Notes: generated by a model not told the origin, from the letters alone. DNA of 64,000 nucleotides from Bacteroidota bacterium (GCA_018816945.1 JAHIVC010000024.1:1-64000), one strand, 5' to 3'. Counted from the first letter of the stretch, positions 33,347 through 43,114 are shown. Made by a program: numbers and translations.

Positions 33347-35227
33347 ATGCAAAGATTTTCTCTTCTCACAATAATTTTCTTGATATTTATTCAGCTTAAT
33401 TCTTTTGGCCAGATAAGCAGGAAAGGAAATCCACCAAGCTTTTTCCATAATAATTTATCTACTCAAGTTCCATTAATTGAGTTGAAAAAATCAGATAAAC
33501 CTGCAATTGCAAATGATAACAATTATAATAAAGCAGATGCAACTCCATTAGAAATCGGGTATACAATTAATACTGAGATAAATATGGACAATTCGGGTGT
33601 ATGGTCTGACTTGCCTAATGGTGACAAAATATGGAGACTCAGCTTGAATTCAAAAGGTGCAGAAGCATTGAATGTTTATTTTACTAATTTTTATCTGCCT
33701 CATCGTTGTGAATTATATATTTACAATGAAGACAAATCGATGGTATTAGGTGCTTATACTTCCGATAATAATTCTGAAACAGGTATTTTTTCAACAGAAT
33801 TAGTAAAAGGAGATCAAATTACAATTGAATTTATTCAATCAAAAAGGGTAAAAGAAAAGGCCGGTTTTACGATTGGTGAGATTGGTCATGTTTATCAATA
33901 TTCAGGATTTAACGATAATAAACTAAAAGATTTTGGCGATTCCGACCCTTGCGAAGTAAATATAAACTGTGTGGAAGGTGATAATTGGCGAAAACAAAAG
34001 CAAGGAGTTGCACGAGTTATGGTGAAAGTTAGAAATTCAATGAGCTGGTGCACCGGTACTTTGTTGAATAATGTCAGAAGAGATTATACACCCTATTTTT
34101 ATACTGCAGAACATTGTGGTCCGGGTGCTAACGAAGCTGACTATCATAATTGGATTTTTTATTTTAATTATGAGGCGGCAAATTGTGAAAACTCCTCTCA
34201 GGAACCCGAATCCAATACCATCAATGGAGGACGGTTACTAGCTAAAGTTGCCTTAAGCCAAGGCTCGGATTTTAAATTACTGAAATTAGATCAGGAAGTA
34301 CCTCTTTCATTTAATCCATATTTTAATGGATGGAGCAATATCGATCAATCAAGTCCTTCGGGAGTATCTATCCATCAGCCATGGGGAGACGTTAAGAAAA
34401 TATCTACTTATACCCAACAGTTGGTATCGACTACTTATGAAGGAGATGCAGCAGATTTAAGCGGTTCATTTTGGCAAGTAAAATGGGTTCAAACAACGAA
34501 TGGACATGGTGTTACCGAAGGGGGATCGTCCGGAGCTCCGTTATTTAATGCCCAAGGTTTGGTTATCGGAGCATTGACAGGTGGAGGGGCAAGTTGCTCA
34601 AATCTGACTGCACCTGATTATTTCGGAAAGTTTGCTCATAGTTGGGATCATTTTGCCACCGATTCAACCAATCAGTTAAAATCATGGCTTGATCCGGATG
34701 AGACCGGGATAAGCAGTATTAGTGGATTGGATTATAATCAGGAGTTTTTTATTCCCTTATTTCGAGCCGATACGATAGCCGTTCCTGTGGGTCAATCTCT
34801 TAATTTCACGGATCTTTCGATAGGGAATATCAGTGAGTGGAATTGGTCATTTGAAGGGGCAGTTCCATCGACTTCGAATGAGCAACATCCTCAAAATATA
34901 GTTTATCCGAATATCGGCACATACGATGTTAAACTTGTAATTAGAAATAATTCACAGGTCGATAGTTTGACAAAAGCTATAAAAGTAGTTCCCATTGTAT
35001 CGCCGGTACCTGCAAGTTATCAAATTAATGTTTATTTAGGAACATCTCCGGTTGCACAAGTTGAATTTACGCTCTATGATGAATCAGGCAGGGAAGTAGA
35101 AACATATTATTCTGAAAATGCGATTAAAAGAACAGTTTTGGACATCTCACGGTTTCGCGCAGGATTTTACTTTTTAAAAATTCAGACCAAGGATTTTAGT
35201 AAGATGCAAAAGATTGCCATTTTTTAA
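33347..35227 (+). CDS. secreted trypsin-like serine protease with PKD domain and T9SS-type tail
   Basis: This 626-residue protein starts with a signal peptide (about 1-21), then a ~180-residue pro-region. The protease domain carries the triad His256 (YTAEHCG), Asp308 (SDFKLLKLD) and Ser395 (EGGSSGAPLF), with the lysyl-endopeptidase style of disulfide-rich core (ENSS, CSNL). A PKD domain spans about 473-547 (ISEWNWSFEG, NIGTYDVKLVI). The last ~70 residues (FTLYDESGREVE, FRAGFYFLKIQT) resemble the type IX secretion sorting domain. The ATG at 33347 precedes the signal peptide directly; an upstream start would add a non-signal stretch. A lone TATCTTTG (33303-33310) could be its -7 box. Confidence 0.87.
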   Translation: MQRFSLLTIIFLIFIQLNSFGQISRKGNPPSFFHNNLSTQVPLIELKKSDKPAIANDNNYNKADATPLEIGYTINTEINMDNSGVWSDLPNGDKIWRLSLNSKGAEALNVYFTNFYLPHRCELYIYNEDKSMVLGAYTSDNNSETGIFSTELVKGDQITIEFIQSKRVKEKAGFTIGEIGHVYQYSGFNDNKLKDFGDSDPCEVNINCVEGDNWRKQKQGVARVMVKVRNSMSWCTGTLLNNVRRDYTPYFYTAEHCGPGANEADYHNWIFYFNYEAANCENSSQEPESNTINGGRLLAKVALSQGSDFKLLKLDQEVPLSFNPYFNGWSNIDQSSPSGVSIHQPWGDVKKISTYTQQLVSTTYEGDAADLSGSFWQVKWVQTTNGHGVTEGGSSGAPLFNAQGLVIGALTGGGASCSNLTAPDYFGKFAHSWDHFATDSTNQLKSWLDPDETGISSISGLDYNQEFFIPLFRADTIAVPVGQSLNFTDLSIGNISEWNWSFEGAVPSTSNEQHPQNIVYPNIGTYDVKLVIRNNSQVDSLTKAIKVVPIVSPVPASYQINVYLGTSPVAQVEFTLYDESGREVETYYSENAIKRTVLDISRFRAGFYFLKIQTKDFSKMQKIAIF

Positions 35228-35273
35228 TCCGGCTATGCTATTCGCTTCGGCGGACAAGAAGGGTGTAGTTTAG

Positions 35274-35356
35274 TTCCTCGTGGCTTGAACCAGAATTAGG
35301 ATTCAGAACTTGCTCCAGGATTTAATCAAACAATTCCTCGTGGCTTGCCGCGAGGA
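35274..35356. repeat. direct repeat TTCCTCGTGGCTTG with a hairpin
   Basis: TTCCTCGTGGCTTG occurs at 35274-35287 and again at 35334-35347, exactly 60 bases apart. The second copy is followed by CCGCGAGG and forms a stem (CCTCGTGG with CCGCGAGG, one wobble pair) around a CTTG loop. The intervening sequence is not coding. It belongs to the palindrome group discussed under findings. Confidence 0.6.
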
Positions 35357-35392
35357 TAGTCAACTTTAAGAATTTTCTTTATTTACCATTTT

Positions 35393-36436
35393 TTATTCCA
35401 TTTCAGTCATTCCCTGATTAGCATACTGTTCCCACTTTGATATTGCTAGTTGCATATCTTCGGGTAATTCTGAATCAAATTCAATGAACTTATGAGTTGT
35501 TGGATGAATAAAACCAAGGTATTTGGCATGTAATGCCTGTCGTGGTAATATTTTGAAACAATTTTGAATAAACTGTTTGTATTTCGTAAACGTTGTTCCT
35601 TTCAAAATGAGGTCGCCGCCATAGGTTGCATCATTAAATAATGGATGGCCGATGTATTTGAAATGTGCCCTAATCTGGTGCGTACGACCTGTTTCAAGCT
35701 GACACTCAACCAAGCTTACATAGCCAAAACTCTTGAGTGTTTTATAATGAGTAGTTGCATCTTTCCCATAATCCCCATCAGGGAAAATAGTCATGACTAA
35801 TCTGTTTTTCAAGCTTCTTCCAATATGGCCCGTGATGGTTCCTGATTCTTCTTTTGGAGTACCCCAAATTAATGCCTGATACTTTCGTTGGATGGTGTGA
35901 TCAAAAAAGCCTTTTGCAATCTTTGTTTGTGCTATTTCATTTTTGGCAACAAGTAAGATCCCACTCGTGTTTTTATCTATCCTATGCACAAGGTAGGGGT
36001 GGGCTTCAGGATTTTTTGTTGGAGATAATTCGCGCAAATAATAGGTTAAAGCATTGACCAATGTTCCGTCATAATTTCCGTGACCCGGGTGAACAACCAT
36101 CCCTGCCTGTTTGTTAATCAGCAATAGGTCATCATCTTCATAAATAATGTCCAACGGGATATTTTGAGGGATAATTTCAACATCACGTGGCGGAAAGGCC
36201 ATTACAATTGAAATTTCATCTTCAGGTTTTGTTTTGTAATTTGGTTTGATCTCTACCCCGTTTACAAGAATATTACCGGCTCTTGCAGCATTCTGGATTT
36301 TATTCCTTGATGCATTCATGAGCCTGTCCATCAGAAATTTGTCGATGCGTATTGGCGTTTGCCCTTTGTCAACCTTTATATGATGGTGTTCATAAAGGTC
36401 ACCTGATTCTTCTTGTAAATCCTGATCTTCTAGCAT
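35393..36436 (-). CDS. rluD: 23S rRNA pseudouridine synthase, RluD type
   Basis: This 347-residue enzyme isomerises uridines to pseudouridine, in RluD at the helix-69 loop of 23S rRNA. It has an N-terminal S4 RNA-binding domain (about 30-80, RIDKFLMDRLMNASRNKIQ) and the catalytic Asp154 in HRIDKNTSGILLVAK. YEDDDLLLINKQAGMVVHPG and LETGRTHQIRAHF are also diagnostic. The specific target position is inferred from the family. It is 9 bases downstream of the PASTA gene. Confidence 0.9.
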   Translation of the reverse strand: MLEDQDLQEESGDLYEHHHIKVDKGQTPIRIDKFLMDRLMNASRNKIQNAARAGNILVNGVEIKPNYKTKPEDEISIVMAFPPRDVEIIPQNIPLDIIYEDDDLLLINKQAGMVVHPGHGNYDGTLVNALTYYLRELSPTKNPEAHPYLVHRIDKNTSGILLVAKNEIAQTKIAKGFFDHTIQRKYQALIWGTPKEESGTITGHIGRSLKNRLVMTIFPDGDYGKDATTHYKTLKSFGYVSLVECQLETGRTHQIRAHFKYIGHPLFNDATYGGDLILKGTTFTKYKQFIQNCFKILPRQALHAKYLGFIHPTTHKFIEFDSELPEDMQLAISKWEQYANQGMTEME

Positions 36437-36445
36437 AAAATAATT

Positions 36446-37300
36446 TTAATAAATAGTATCAACAAGGGGATCTATCAAAACCGAATCGATAGCCAAAGTA
36501 TCAATAGTTAAGTACTCGATATAATTTTTAAAATCAAATTTAACAGTGGATCGATACCAAAGATTTATAAAATCACCATGGTTCAATAATTCATTCGTGT
36601 TCCAGGTTGGCGCTTGTGAATAGACCCTCATCGTAGCCGGATCCTCATCTTCCAGATAGGTTTCTTCTCCTAAGTTGAATGAAGCTTCAAAAATTTTCTT
36701 TTCGGCTTCAGCTTTTGTTAATCCGATCAGAAAGGGAACGAGTAGCTTTCTCGGATAATATCCTTTTCCAAGCACAAGATCAATTTTCGAATTTATTTGA
36801 ATTAGTGAGTCAGCATAAATCGTATCTCCATTATACATTTGAGCTAGGACAGCATCCTGAGCAAAATCAGGAATATAATGAAGATAATTAATATTAAGTC
36901 CGGCCATTTCAATTCTTACCAAAGCCTGTCGTAAAGATAAATCAACCAAATTCGGCATGCGGACCATTTCTGCTGTTTTAGCAACAACCGTAACATAGAT
37001 TTTACGGTTCCGTTTTACTTTGGATTGAGCCAAAGGATTTTGTGCGATAACCGTTCCACTTTCTCTATCGGGTTCGAATACAGAATCGGTAACAATAAAT
37101 GTAAAATTATTTAGGTCGTTAATACCATCGAGCTTATCGATGCTATAACCTGTGAAGTCAGGAACTGTAATAGCTTCCCCATAATAAGAATAGCTTTTCA
37201 GAAACTGAAATACAAGCAGTAGGAGCAAAAAAGTTGAGATTATTGCAATGCCCAGATGTACATAAAATTTCTTTTGCGTCAAGAAATAAAAGAATTTCAT
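36446..37300 (-). CDS. PASTA domain membrane protein
   Basis: This 284-residue protein has one membrane span (about residues 15-35) followed by three PASTA domains (about 42-108, 112-178 and 186-250; note VPDFTGYSIDKL, MPNLVDLSLRQALV and VPFLIGLTKAEAE). PASTA domains elsewhere bind muropeptides on kinases and penicillin-binding proteins. No kinase or enzyme domain is attached here, so it may sense or scaffold the cell wall. It is co-transcribed with rluD and divergent from ddl. Confidence 0.85.
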   Translation of the reverse strand: MKFFYFLTQKKFYVHLGIAIISTFLLLLLVFQFLKSYSYYGEAITVPDFTGYSIDKLDGINDLNNFTFIVTDSVFEPDRESGTVIAQNPLAQSKVKRNRKIYVTVVAKTAEMVRMPNLVDLSLRQALVRIEMAGLNINYLHYIPDFAQDAVLAQMYNGDTIYADSLIQINSKIDLVLGKGYYPRKLLVPFLIGLTKAEAEKKIFEASFNLGEETYLEDEDPATMRVYSQAPTWNTNELLNHGDFINLWYRSTVKFDFKNYIEYLTIDTLAIDSVLIDPLVDTIY

Positions 37301-37395
37301 TTTTCGTATATTTAATATTCACTAAGTGATTATTTTTGCAATGCACTTTTTAGATTACTATTAATCCATTAGCACAAAAGAATATTGCATTTATG

Positions 37396-37424
37396 CAAAG
37401 ATAAAAAAACAATCGCTAATCAAA
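37396..37424 (-). promoter_or_regulatory. candidate promoter of the PASTA-rluD operon
   Basis: Read on the minus strand, TTTG (37424-37421) is followed after 17 bases by TATCTTTG (37403-37396). The spacing is a little short of the usual 19-21. Transcription would start about 90 bases before the PASTA gene. Confidence 0.45.
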
Positions 37425-37449
37425 CGTACATCGCAAAACAAGATATCAG

Positions 37450-38433
37450 ATGATAAAGAAAAATGTAGCCATTATCGCAGGAGGTGATTCAGGAGAGTAT
37501 GAAGTTTCGATAAACAGCGCCAATGTGGTGTATAAACACCTCAGTAAGCAAAAGTTTAATCCGTATTTGATCATTATTACCGGTCAGCACTGGTATTATC
37601 TGGATGAAGAAAGTGTATCAATTGATATTGATAAATCCGATTTTAGTTTATTGTTAGATGAGGTCAAGATTAGTTTTGATGTGGTTTTTAATATGATTCA
37701 TGGTACTCCCGGAGAAAATGGGATCATTCAAGGTTATTTCGATTTGTTGAATATTCCTTATACCTCATGTGGACTTGCAGTATCGGCACTTACATTTAAT
37801 AAGGCATACTGCAACCGGGTTGTTGCTTCATATGGCACTAATGTTGCCAAATCAATTCACCTGATCAAGAGCCAACCTTTCAATTTAAAAGCTGTAAGCA
37901 CTGAAGTTTCATTTCCCGTATTTGTAAAACCGGCCAATGGAGGATCGAGTGTTGCCACCTCAAAAGTGAGTGATGTTTCAGGATTGGAAACTGCCGTTGA
38001 TTTAGCTTTTACCGCGGATGATGAAGTTTTAATTGAGGAATTTATCCGTGGAAGGGAAATTTGCTGCGGAGCATTTAAATACAAGGGTCAAATGATGATT
38101 TTCCCATTAACAGAAATCATTAGTAAGAAGGAGTTTTTTGATTACGAAGCCAAATATACCAAAGGAATGTCGGATGAAATTACCCCTGCACAGATTCCTG
38201 TTGAGGTTGAAATTGAATGTAAGGCCTTGTCTTCAGAATTATACCAGAAACTAAATTGTAGAGGAGTTGTAAGATTTGATTATATTTTTAACGACGAGGC
38301 AATCTTTTTTCTAGAAGTAAATACAGTTCCCGGGATGTCGGAAGCAAGTATCGTTCCTCAGCAAGCCAAAGAAATGGGAATTTCATTGAAGCGCCTATTT
38401 GAAATGTTGATTGAGGATGCATTGGTGAATTGA
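37450..38433 (+). CDS. ddl: D-alanine--D-alanine ligase
   Basis: Ddl (327 residues) is an ATP-grasp ligase that makes the D-Ala-D-Ala end of peptidoglycan precursors. The segments IIAGGDSGEYEVSINSA, MIHGTPGENGIIQGYFDL, FVKPANGGSSVATSK and FLEVNTVPGMSEASIVPQQA are characteristic. Length is slightly above the usual ~305. Its neighbour on the other strand is the PASTA wall protein, consistent with an envelope theme. Confidence 0.93.
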   Translation: MIKKNVAIIAGGDSGEYEVSINSANVVYKHLSKQKFNPYLIIITGQHWYYLDEESVSIDIDKSDFSLLLDEVKISFDVVFNMIHGTPGENGIIQGYFDLLNIPYTSCGLAVSALTFNKAYCNRVVASYGTNVAKSIHLIKSQPFNLKAVSTEVSFPVFVKPANGGSSVATSKVSDVSGLETAVDLAFTADDEVLIEEFIRGREICCGAFKYKGQMMIFPLTEIISKKEFFDYEAKYTKGMSDEITPAQIPVEVEIECKALSSELYQKLNCRGVVRFDYIFNDEAIFFLEVNTVPGMSEASIVPQQAKEMGISLKRLFEMLIEDALVN

Positions 38434-38460
38434 ACTAAATCAAGCAATTGTTTAATAAAA

Positions 38461-39039
38461 TTAAACTTTGAATAAGAATTCGGAAAGTTTTTGAGTAGCC
38501 CTCGCTCGATGGCTGACGGTGTTTTTTTCTTTTGCAGACAATTCAGCAAAACTTTTTTTATATCCGTGCGGAATAAAAACCGGATCGTATCCAAAACCTT
38601 CGTGGCCTCTTTTTTCGCTGATTATTTCACCTTCGACAATTCCTTCAAAAAAATACTCACTACCATTCAATATAAGTGAAATAACCGTTCTGAATTTTGC
38701 TTTTCTGTTTGTCGCGGAACTTAATTCATGCAATAGCTTTGCAATATTTTTATTAGCATCATTCTCGATTCCGGCATAACGCGCTGAATAAACCCCGGGC
38801 CGACCATTCAGTACCTCCACCTCCAGGCCGGTATCATCAGCAAAACAATCGATCCCAAATTTTTCGTAAACCGTCCTTGATTTTAATGAAGCATTGCCTT
38901 CGAGTGTTGAAGCTGTTTCCGGAATATCTTCATTGTAACCTATATCTCGCAAACAAATAATTTCAAATTGTGACCCAATAATGTTCCTTACTTCGGACAG
39001 TTTATGCAGATTATTGGTTGCAAATACGAGTTTTCTCAT
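38461..39039 (-). CDS. rdgB: XTP/dITP diphosphatase (RdgB/HAM1 family)
   Basis: This 192-residue enzyme hydrolyses non-canonical purine triphosphates (dITP, XTP) and keeps them out of DNA and [24 protein letters not shown], the Mg-binding [29 protein letters not shown] and the ending VSHRARA are all conserved. It is convergent with ddl, with only a 27-base gap. Confidence 0.93.
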   Translation of the reverse strand: MRKLVFATNNLHKLSEVRNIIGSQFEIICLRDIGYNEDIPETASTLEGNASLKSRTVYEKFGIDCFADDTGLEVEVLNGRPGVYSARYAGIENDANKNIAKLLHELSSATNRKAKFRTVISLILNGSEYFFEGIVEGEIISEKRGHEGFGYDPVFIPHGYKKSFAELSAKEKNTVSHRARATQKLSEFLFKV

Positions 39040-39072
39040 GCAAATCTTTAGTTTAAAATCTAGGTTGATTTA

Positions 39073-39744
39073 TTAGTTAAATATTTTTAATTTATTCAAT
39101 TGATCAAGAACAAATGGCTTGTCAGCAAAATTTGAATTTTGGATAATTTGATAGTGTTCGCGGGCCGTATCAAATTCTTCCAACACCCATAAAACCTGAA
39201 TAAGATTTAGGTGTAAAAAGCCATAGTTGTAATCGGGATGCTCATTTATTATTTCTAACATCGTTATCTTACTCGATTTATAATCTTTCTTTGCGAACTG
39301 CTCGAAAGCGAGGTCAATATTTTTATTCATTTCAGCATCAAGGATGATCCCCTTGATGGTAAAGCAATTTTCACTGCAAACTTCTACAATATCAATGTAT
39401 CTCAAATTCGCTGTTGGCTTTGGAAAGAACAGTATAAAACTTAATTTTTCGCCTACCCATTTGAAATCATAGACTTCCGGGCAAACCGGAATATTTTCAC
39501 TATACGATAATTGGAGTTTTGTATTTGTTAAAGCATCCTTTATGTAAATATTTTTATCAACGCAGAAATTTCCGCCACTTATCTGATTTTCAATGGTCAG
39601 TTTGATAATCATCTGATTTGGCGTAAAACTAATTTCATCCACAACCATCGGATGACTGGCAAAAGCAAAATTGGGTTTGCTTATTCCCTGAGCTTGAATA
39701 AGAGAGCAGGATAGAAAAAATAGTAAGGAAAAGAAATTTCTCAT
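39073..39744 (-). CDS. secreted protein of unknown function
   Basis: I do not recognise this 223-residue protein. It has a signal peptide (to about residue 20), a beta-rich central part with four scattered cysteines (NFCVDK, IPVCPEV, EVCSENCF), and a helical end (QFAKKDYKSSKITMLEII, YNYGFLHLNLIQVLWVLEEF) that looks like TPR-type helices. The gene is 33 bases upstream of rdgB on the same strand. Confidence 0.6.
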   Translation of the reverse strand: MRNFFSLLFFLSCSLIQAQGISKPNFAFASHPMVVDEISFTPNQMIIKLTIENQISGGNFCVDKNIYIKDALTNTKLQLSYSENIPVCPEVYDFKWVGEKLSFILFFPKPTANLRYIDIVEVCSENCFTIKGIILDAEMNKNIDLAFEQFAKKDYKSSKITMLEIINEHPDYNYGFLHLNLIQVLWVLEEFDTAREHYQIIQNSNFADKPFVLDQLNKLKIFN

Positions 39745-39813
39745 ATCTAAATGTTTAGTGTGGAGGATGTAAAATTAATCAATTCAAATTTAGTCAAACA
39801 TTGATTGAATCAG

Positions 39814-39845
39814 AAAAAAAAACCGCAAAGTAAAACAATGCGGTC
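39814..39845 (-). terminator. terminator of the FadL-type porin gene
   Basis: Read on the minus strand, a 6-base stem (ACCGCA/TGCGGT, at 39844-39839 and 39827-39822) is followed by nine Ts. It lies about 20 bases downstream of the porin gene. Confidence 0.65.
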
Positions 39846-39866
39846 TTTTCATCATGTTAGTTGTGT

Positions 39867-41501
39867 TTATTTGAAAACCGAGAAATCAATTCCAAGGGCG
39901 ATAGTTAAATTATCACGGCTATAGCTTTCTTTATAAGAAACATTTGTACCACTCAAATTGTAAGTTTTATCGTATGTTGCTGTAACATATTTTGTATAAG
40001 CAATGCCGAAATTAATTCTTAAGGCTTCGCTCACATTGTAAGCACCACCAATACTACCTGAATTACTGGACATTGTGTGAGTGATATCAGACATATAAAG
40101 TGCGTTAGCTCCGGTTGTAGTTCTTAAATAACCACCGCTAATAAGTAGTTTGTCGGAAATTTTATACTCCAAACCTGCAGCAAATTCAATAGAATTTTTA
40201 TCTATTTTGGAAGAATTTCCTGTTCCTGCCCATCCGGCTTTTCCATCAAAGTAAGTATGATATCCGGCAGCGAATTTCAAAGGATCGCTTAGCTTATATT
40301 CAAACCCAATCGACAATAAAGCTGGCATATCAGCATTTGTTACGCCCCCATCAGGGAACATTTCTATTTTGGTACCGGTTTCGGTTAAGCCAATAGTAAA
40401 TCCTTTTCCTGCAGCGGTTTCGTTTGTTACTTCAATATTGGTCTGAAATTCATATTTAATACCAATATTTAAATCATTTTCCATAAAACTCAGATTGGCT
40501 CCTAAAATTGGTGTAACCCCGGTTCCGGTTTGTTTTACATCTGCAACCTGATCGGCCATTAATACTGCACTGGCAGTAAGTTGAGCAGCTTGTCCTGTTA
40601 GTGCTGTAGCTGCACTATAGAAACTTCCTTGTGCTTGTGCCAAAGTCATAGCAGCAATTTGCTGACTTGTAAATCCGAATGCTAACAATGCACCTTGCAA
40701 TTGTTGGCTTGTTGATGCAGGTAATCCAACAGCTACAGCCTGTGCAAAAGTCAAGCTACTAGGAATTCCAAGTGCGAAAATACCATTCATATTATTTCCT
40801 GCGCCGGTTGCTTGTGCAGCACCAGCTGTTGCTTGAGCAGCTACTCCGTTCATGAAATCATCAGCTCGAACTGAACCTGCAGCAGTGGTCACTTTAACAT
40901 CTCTTACAAAGCCTTCATAGGTAGTTGAAGCCATCACATAGCGTAAACCCCCGAAAACAGAGACATTTTCATTTATTTCATAACTAACCCCTGCTTGAAA
41001 GCCAAAATTAACCGAATAACCTTTGAACATCATATTCGCCGAATATCCTGTTACACCAAGTGTGCCTAATTTAGGTACCAAAGTTGAAAAAGGTATTTCC
41101 ATGGTTGGAAGTCCGCTATTATAAGTAGCTGTTCCACCACCGCCAACAGGGTTAAATCCGAAAGAGAATGCGAATTTCCCTTTTTTGTAAGCTGTGTAGA
41201 ATGAAGGGAAAATAGGAACTTTAGCTTCACCTTCGAAATCTGCTCCATTCAGATAGGGGAATGTACTGTTTACGGTACGTGTTTGAGTTAAATTCTGACC
41301 GGAGAATGAAAAATGCCATCCATCGCGTAGTTTGGTTAATCCTGCCGGATTGTAAAATACAGCATCGATTTCGGTAGTTGCATCTCTGGCAAACATACGT
41401 ATGTATGCTGCACTTTGATTGTAGTTTGTTACTATTCCGCCTGAGAAAGCAAATGAGGTTGCTAAGATTAGGCAAGAAATCATCAATATACGCTTCTTCA
41501 T
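39867..41501 (-). CDS. FadL/OmpP1-family outer-membrane transporter with Ala/Gln-rich insertion
   Basis: This 544-residue protein has a signal peptide (about 1-20), then the hallmark FadL hatch sequence (NPAGLTKLRDGWHFSFSG, about 51-68) and many amphipathic strands to a C-terminal aromatic strand (NLTIALGIDFSVFK). FadL proteins carry hydrophobic compounds such as long-chain fatty acids through the outer membrane. Residues ~205-325 form an Ala/Gln/Thr-rich helical insertion (AAQATAGAAQATGAG, SQQIAAMTLAQAQG) that is not part of the usual barrel. Substrate is unknown. Confidence 0.8.
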   Translation of the reverse strand: MKKRILMISCLILATSFAFSGGIVTNYNQSAAYIRMFARDATTEIDAVFYNPAGLTKLRDGWHFSFSGQNLTQTRTVNSTFPYLNGADFEGEAKVPIFPSFYTAYKKGKFAFSFGFNPVGGGGTATYNSGLPTMEIPFSTLVPKLGTLGVTGYSANMMFKGYSVNFGFQAGVSYEINENVSVFGGLRYVMASTTYEGFVRDVKVTTAAGSVRADDFMNGVAAQATAGAAQATGAGNNMNGIFALGIPSSLTFAQAVAVGLPASTSQQLQGALLAFGFTSQQIAAMTLAQAQGSFYSAATALTGQAAQLTASAVLMADQVADVKQTGTGVTPILGANLSFMENDLNIGIKYEFQTNIEVTNETAAGKGFTIGLTETGTKIEMFPDGGVTNADMPALLSIGFEYKLSDPLKFAAGYHTYFDGKAGWAGTGNSSKIDKNSIEFAAGLEYKISDKLLISGGYLRTTTGANALYMSDITHTMSSNSGSIGGAYNVSEALRINFGIAYTKYVTATYDKTYNLSGTNVSYKESYSRDNLTIALGIDFSVFK

Positions 41502-41591
41502 AAATTGGGTTTTTTAAATTTAGGCGTGCAATATAGTAAAATTTATTTTTTATTCAATTTTAAATAAAATTTGCGAGGTGGTAAGATTTCT

Positions 41592-42224
41592 TTATCGACA
41601 GAAAAAAAACTTCAATATATGTGCGGAAATTGTAAATAGGTAATTAATTAGATGAAGGATACTCACCCAAATTATAATGCAGACAAAGAATATTAAAATT
41701 ACTTCAATAAATGAATCTGTTTGGTAAAATGAGTAAATATCAATGTGACCAAATACAGAATTAATCGGAGTGTAAATTAAAAGGCTGCTTAGTGTCAAGA
41801 GAAAAAGACCGGGTATCGCAAAAATAATTCGCCAAAAAAACTTCATTGAAAAATAACCGATCCTTATCCATGTTCTTTTGTTTCCCATGTAACCTATAAA
41901 CTTATGGTAGGAAGATCTATTGCTTGGTATGAAAGGAGAAATTTTTGGCAATAAAATTCCGGAATACTTTTCAAATGTCTTTTCTTCAAATTTTGATAAA
42001 ACCCAGATTATGCGAAAGTGTGTATTCAAAAATGGTACTCCAACCCAAATTGGAAGAAGGGCAAATCCAACTAACAAACCACCAACTACAAAAACAAAAT
42101 ACAGGGCAGCAATGGGAATAGAAATTATAGAATAAATAAGGCCATAATAAACTCTTTTCTTGATCAGGAGATCAAAGAATTGTGCTTCTTTGCCATCTTC
42201 ATTTTGCATTGAGAATATCGACAT
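41592..42224 (-). CDS. membrane protein with putative sensor-type domain
   Basis: This 210-residue protein has about four hydrophobic spans. The first pair (IYSIISIPIAALYFVFVVGG and GFALLPIWVGVPFL) strongly resembles the 'Sensor' membrane domain (Pfam PF13796) that sits in front of histidine kinases. Here it stands alone with no kinase attached. It may therefore be an orphan sensor or have another role. It is 24 bases downstream of ung on the same strand. Confidence 0.5.
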   Translation of the reverse strand: MSIFSMQNEDGKEAQFFDLLIKKRVYYGLIYSIISIPIAALYFVFVVGGLLVGFALLPIWVGVPFLNTHFRIIWVLSKFEEKTFEKYSGILLPKISPFIPSNRSSYHKFIGYMGNKRTWIRIGYFSMKFFWRIIFAIPGLFLLTLSSLLIYTPINSVFGHIDIYSFYQTDSFIEVILIFFVCIIIWVSILHLINYLFTISAHILKFFFCR

Positions 42225-42248
42225 CCCTTTTTTTATTAAGTGTGAATC

Positions 42249-42929
42249 TTAAATTATTTGCCAATTAATTGGTTTGTTTCCACAATTTTTAAGTATCTCG
42301 TTTGCCCCTGAAAAGTGTTTACATCCGAAAAACCCGCGATAGACAGAAAATGGTGAAGGATGCGGGGCAGTTAAAATATGGTGTTTGCCAATATCGATCA
42401 GTGCTTTTTTTGCAATGGCAAAATTTCCCCAAAGCAAAAAAATCAGGTTTTCTTTATCTTCCGAAAGTTTCTTGATCACAGCATCTGTGAATATTTCCCA
42501 GCCCTTATTTTGATGCGATCCTGCCTGACCATCCCTTACGGTCAGAGTGGCATTCAATAATAAAACACCTTGGGTGGCCCAACTTTCAAGATTTCCATGT
42601 TCCGGAATTTCAAATCCCAAATCATCACGAATTTCTTTAAAAATATTAACAAGAGATGGTGGCTTCTTTATTCCTCTCGCCACCGAAAAACACAAGCCAT
42701 GTGCCTGTCCTTTTCCATGGTAAGGATCCTGACCTATAATTACCACTTTAACTTGATCGAACGGAGTCAAATTGAAAGCGGTGAATATTTGATTTCCGGG
42801 TGGGTAAATAGCATATTGCTTTTTTTCCTCAAGTAAGAACTGCTTCAGGTCATAAAAATATGTAGCGTTAAATTCTTCATTTAACTTAATTTGCCAGCTA
42901 CTTTCTATTTGAGGTTGGATTTTTTCCAT
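42249..42929 (-). CDS. ung: uracil-DNA glycosylase
   Basis: Ung (226 residues) removes uracil from DNA and starts base excision repair. The water-activating motif GQDPYHGKGQAHGLCFSV has Asp68, LLLNATLTV is the uracil pocket region and HPSPFSVYRGFFGCKHF is the catalytic His loop. All family motifs are intact. It is followed by the sensor-type membrane gene. Confidence 0.95.
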   Translation of the reverse strand: MEKIQPQIESSWQIKLNEEFNATYFYDLKQFLLEEKKQYAIYPPGNQIFTAFNLTPFDQVKVVIIGQDPYHGKGQAHGLCFSVARGIKKPPSLVNIFKEIRDDLGFEIPEHGNLESWATQGVLLLNATLTVRDGQAGSHQNKGWEIFTDAVIKKLSEDKENLIFLLWGNFAIAKKALIDIGKHHILTAPHPSPFSVYRGFFGCKHFSGANEILKNCGNKPINWQII

Positions 42930-43114
42930 TAAACAATAAACTTAGTAAAATTTAAACAATAAATTTACGAATGCTTTGTTATTAATTGTAAATTTAGTTT
43001 CTAATTTTATGATTAATTCTGTACAAAGTAAACCAAACTAAACTTTATTCAAAAAAATTCGTATTGAACTGTTCGAGATCATTGAAGAGCTTTTTTACCC
43101 AAAATCACCGACTC

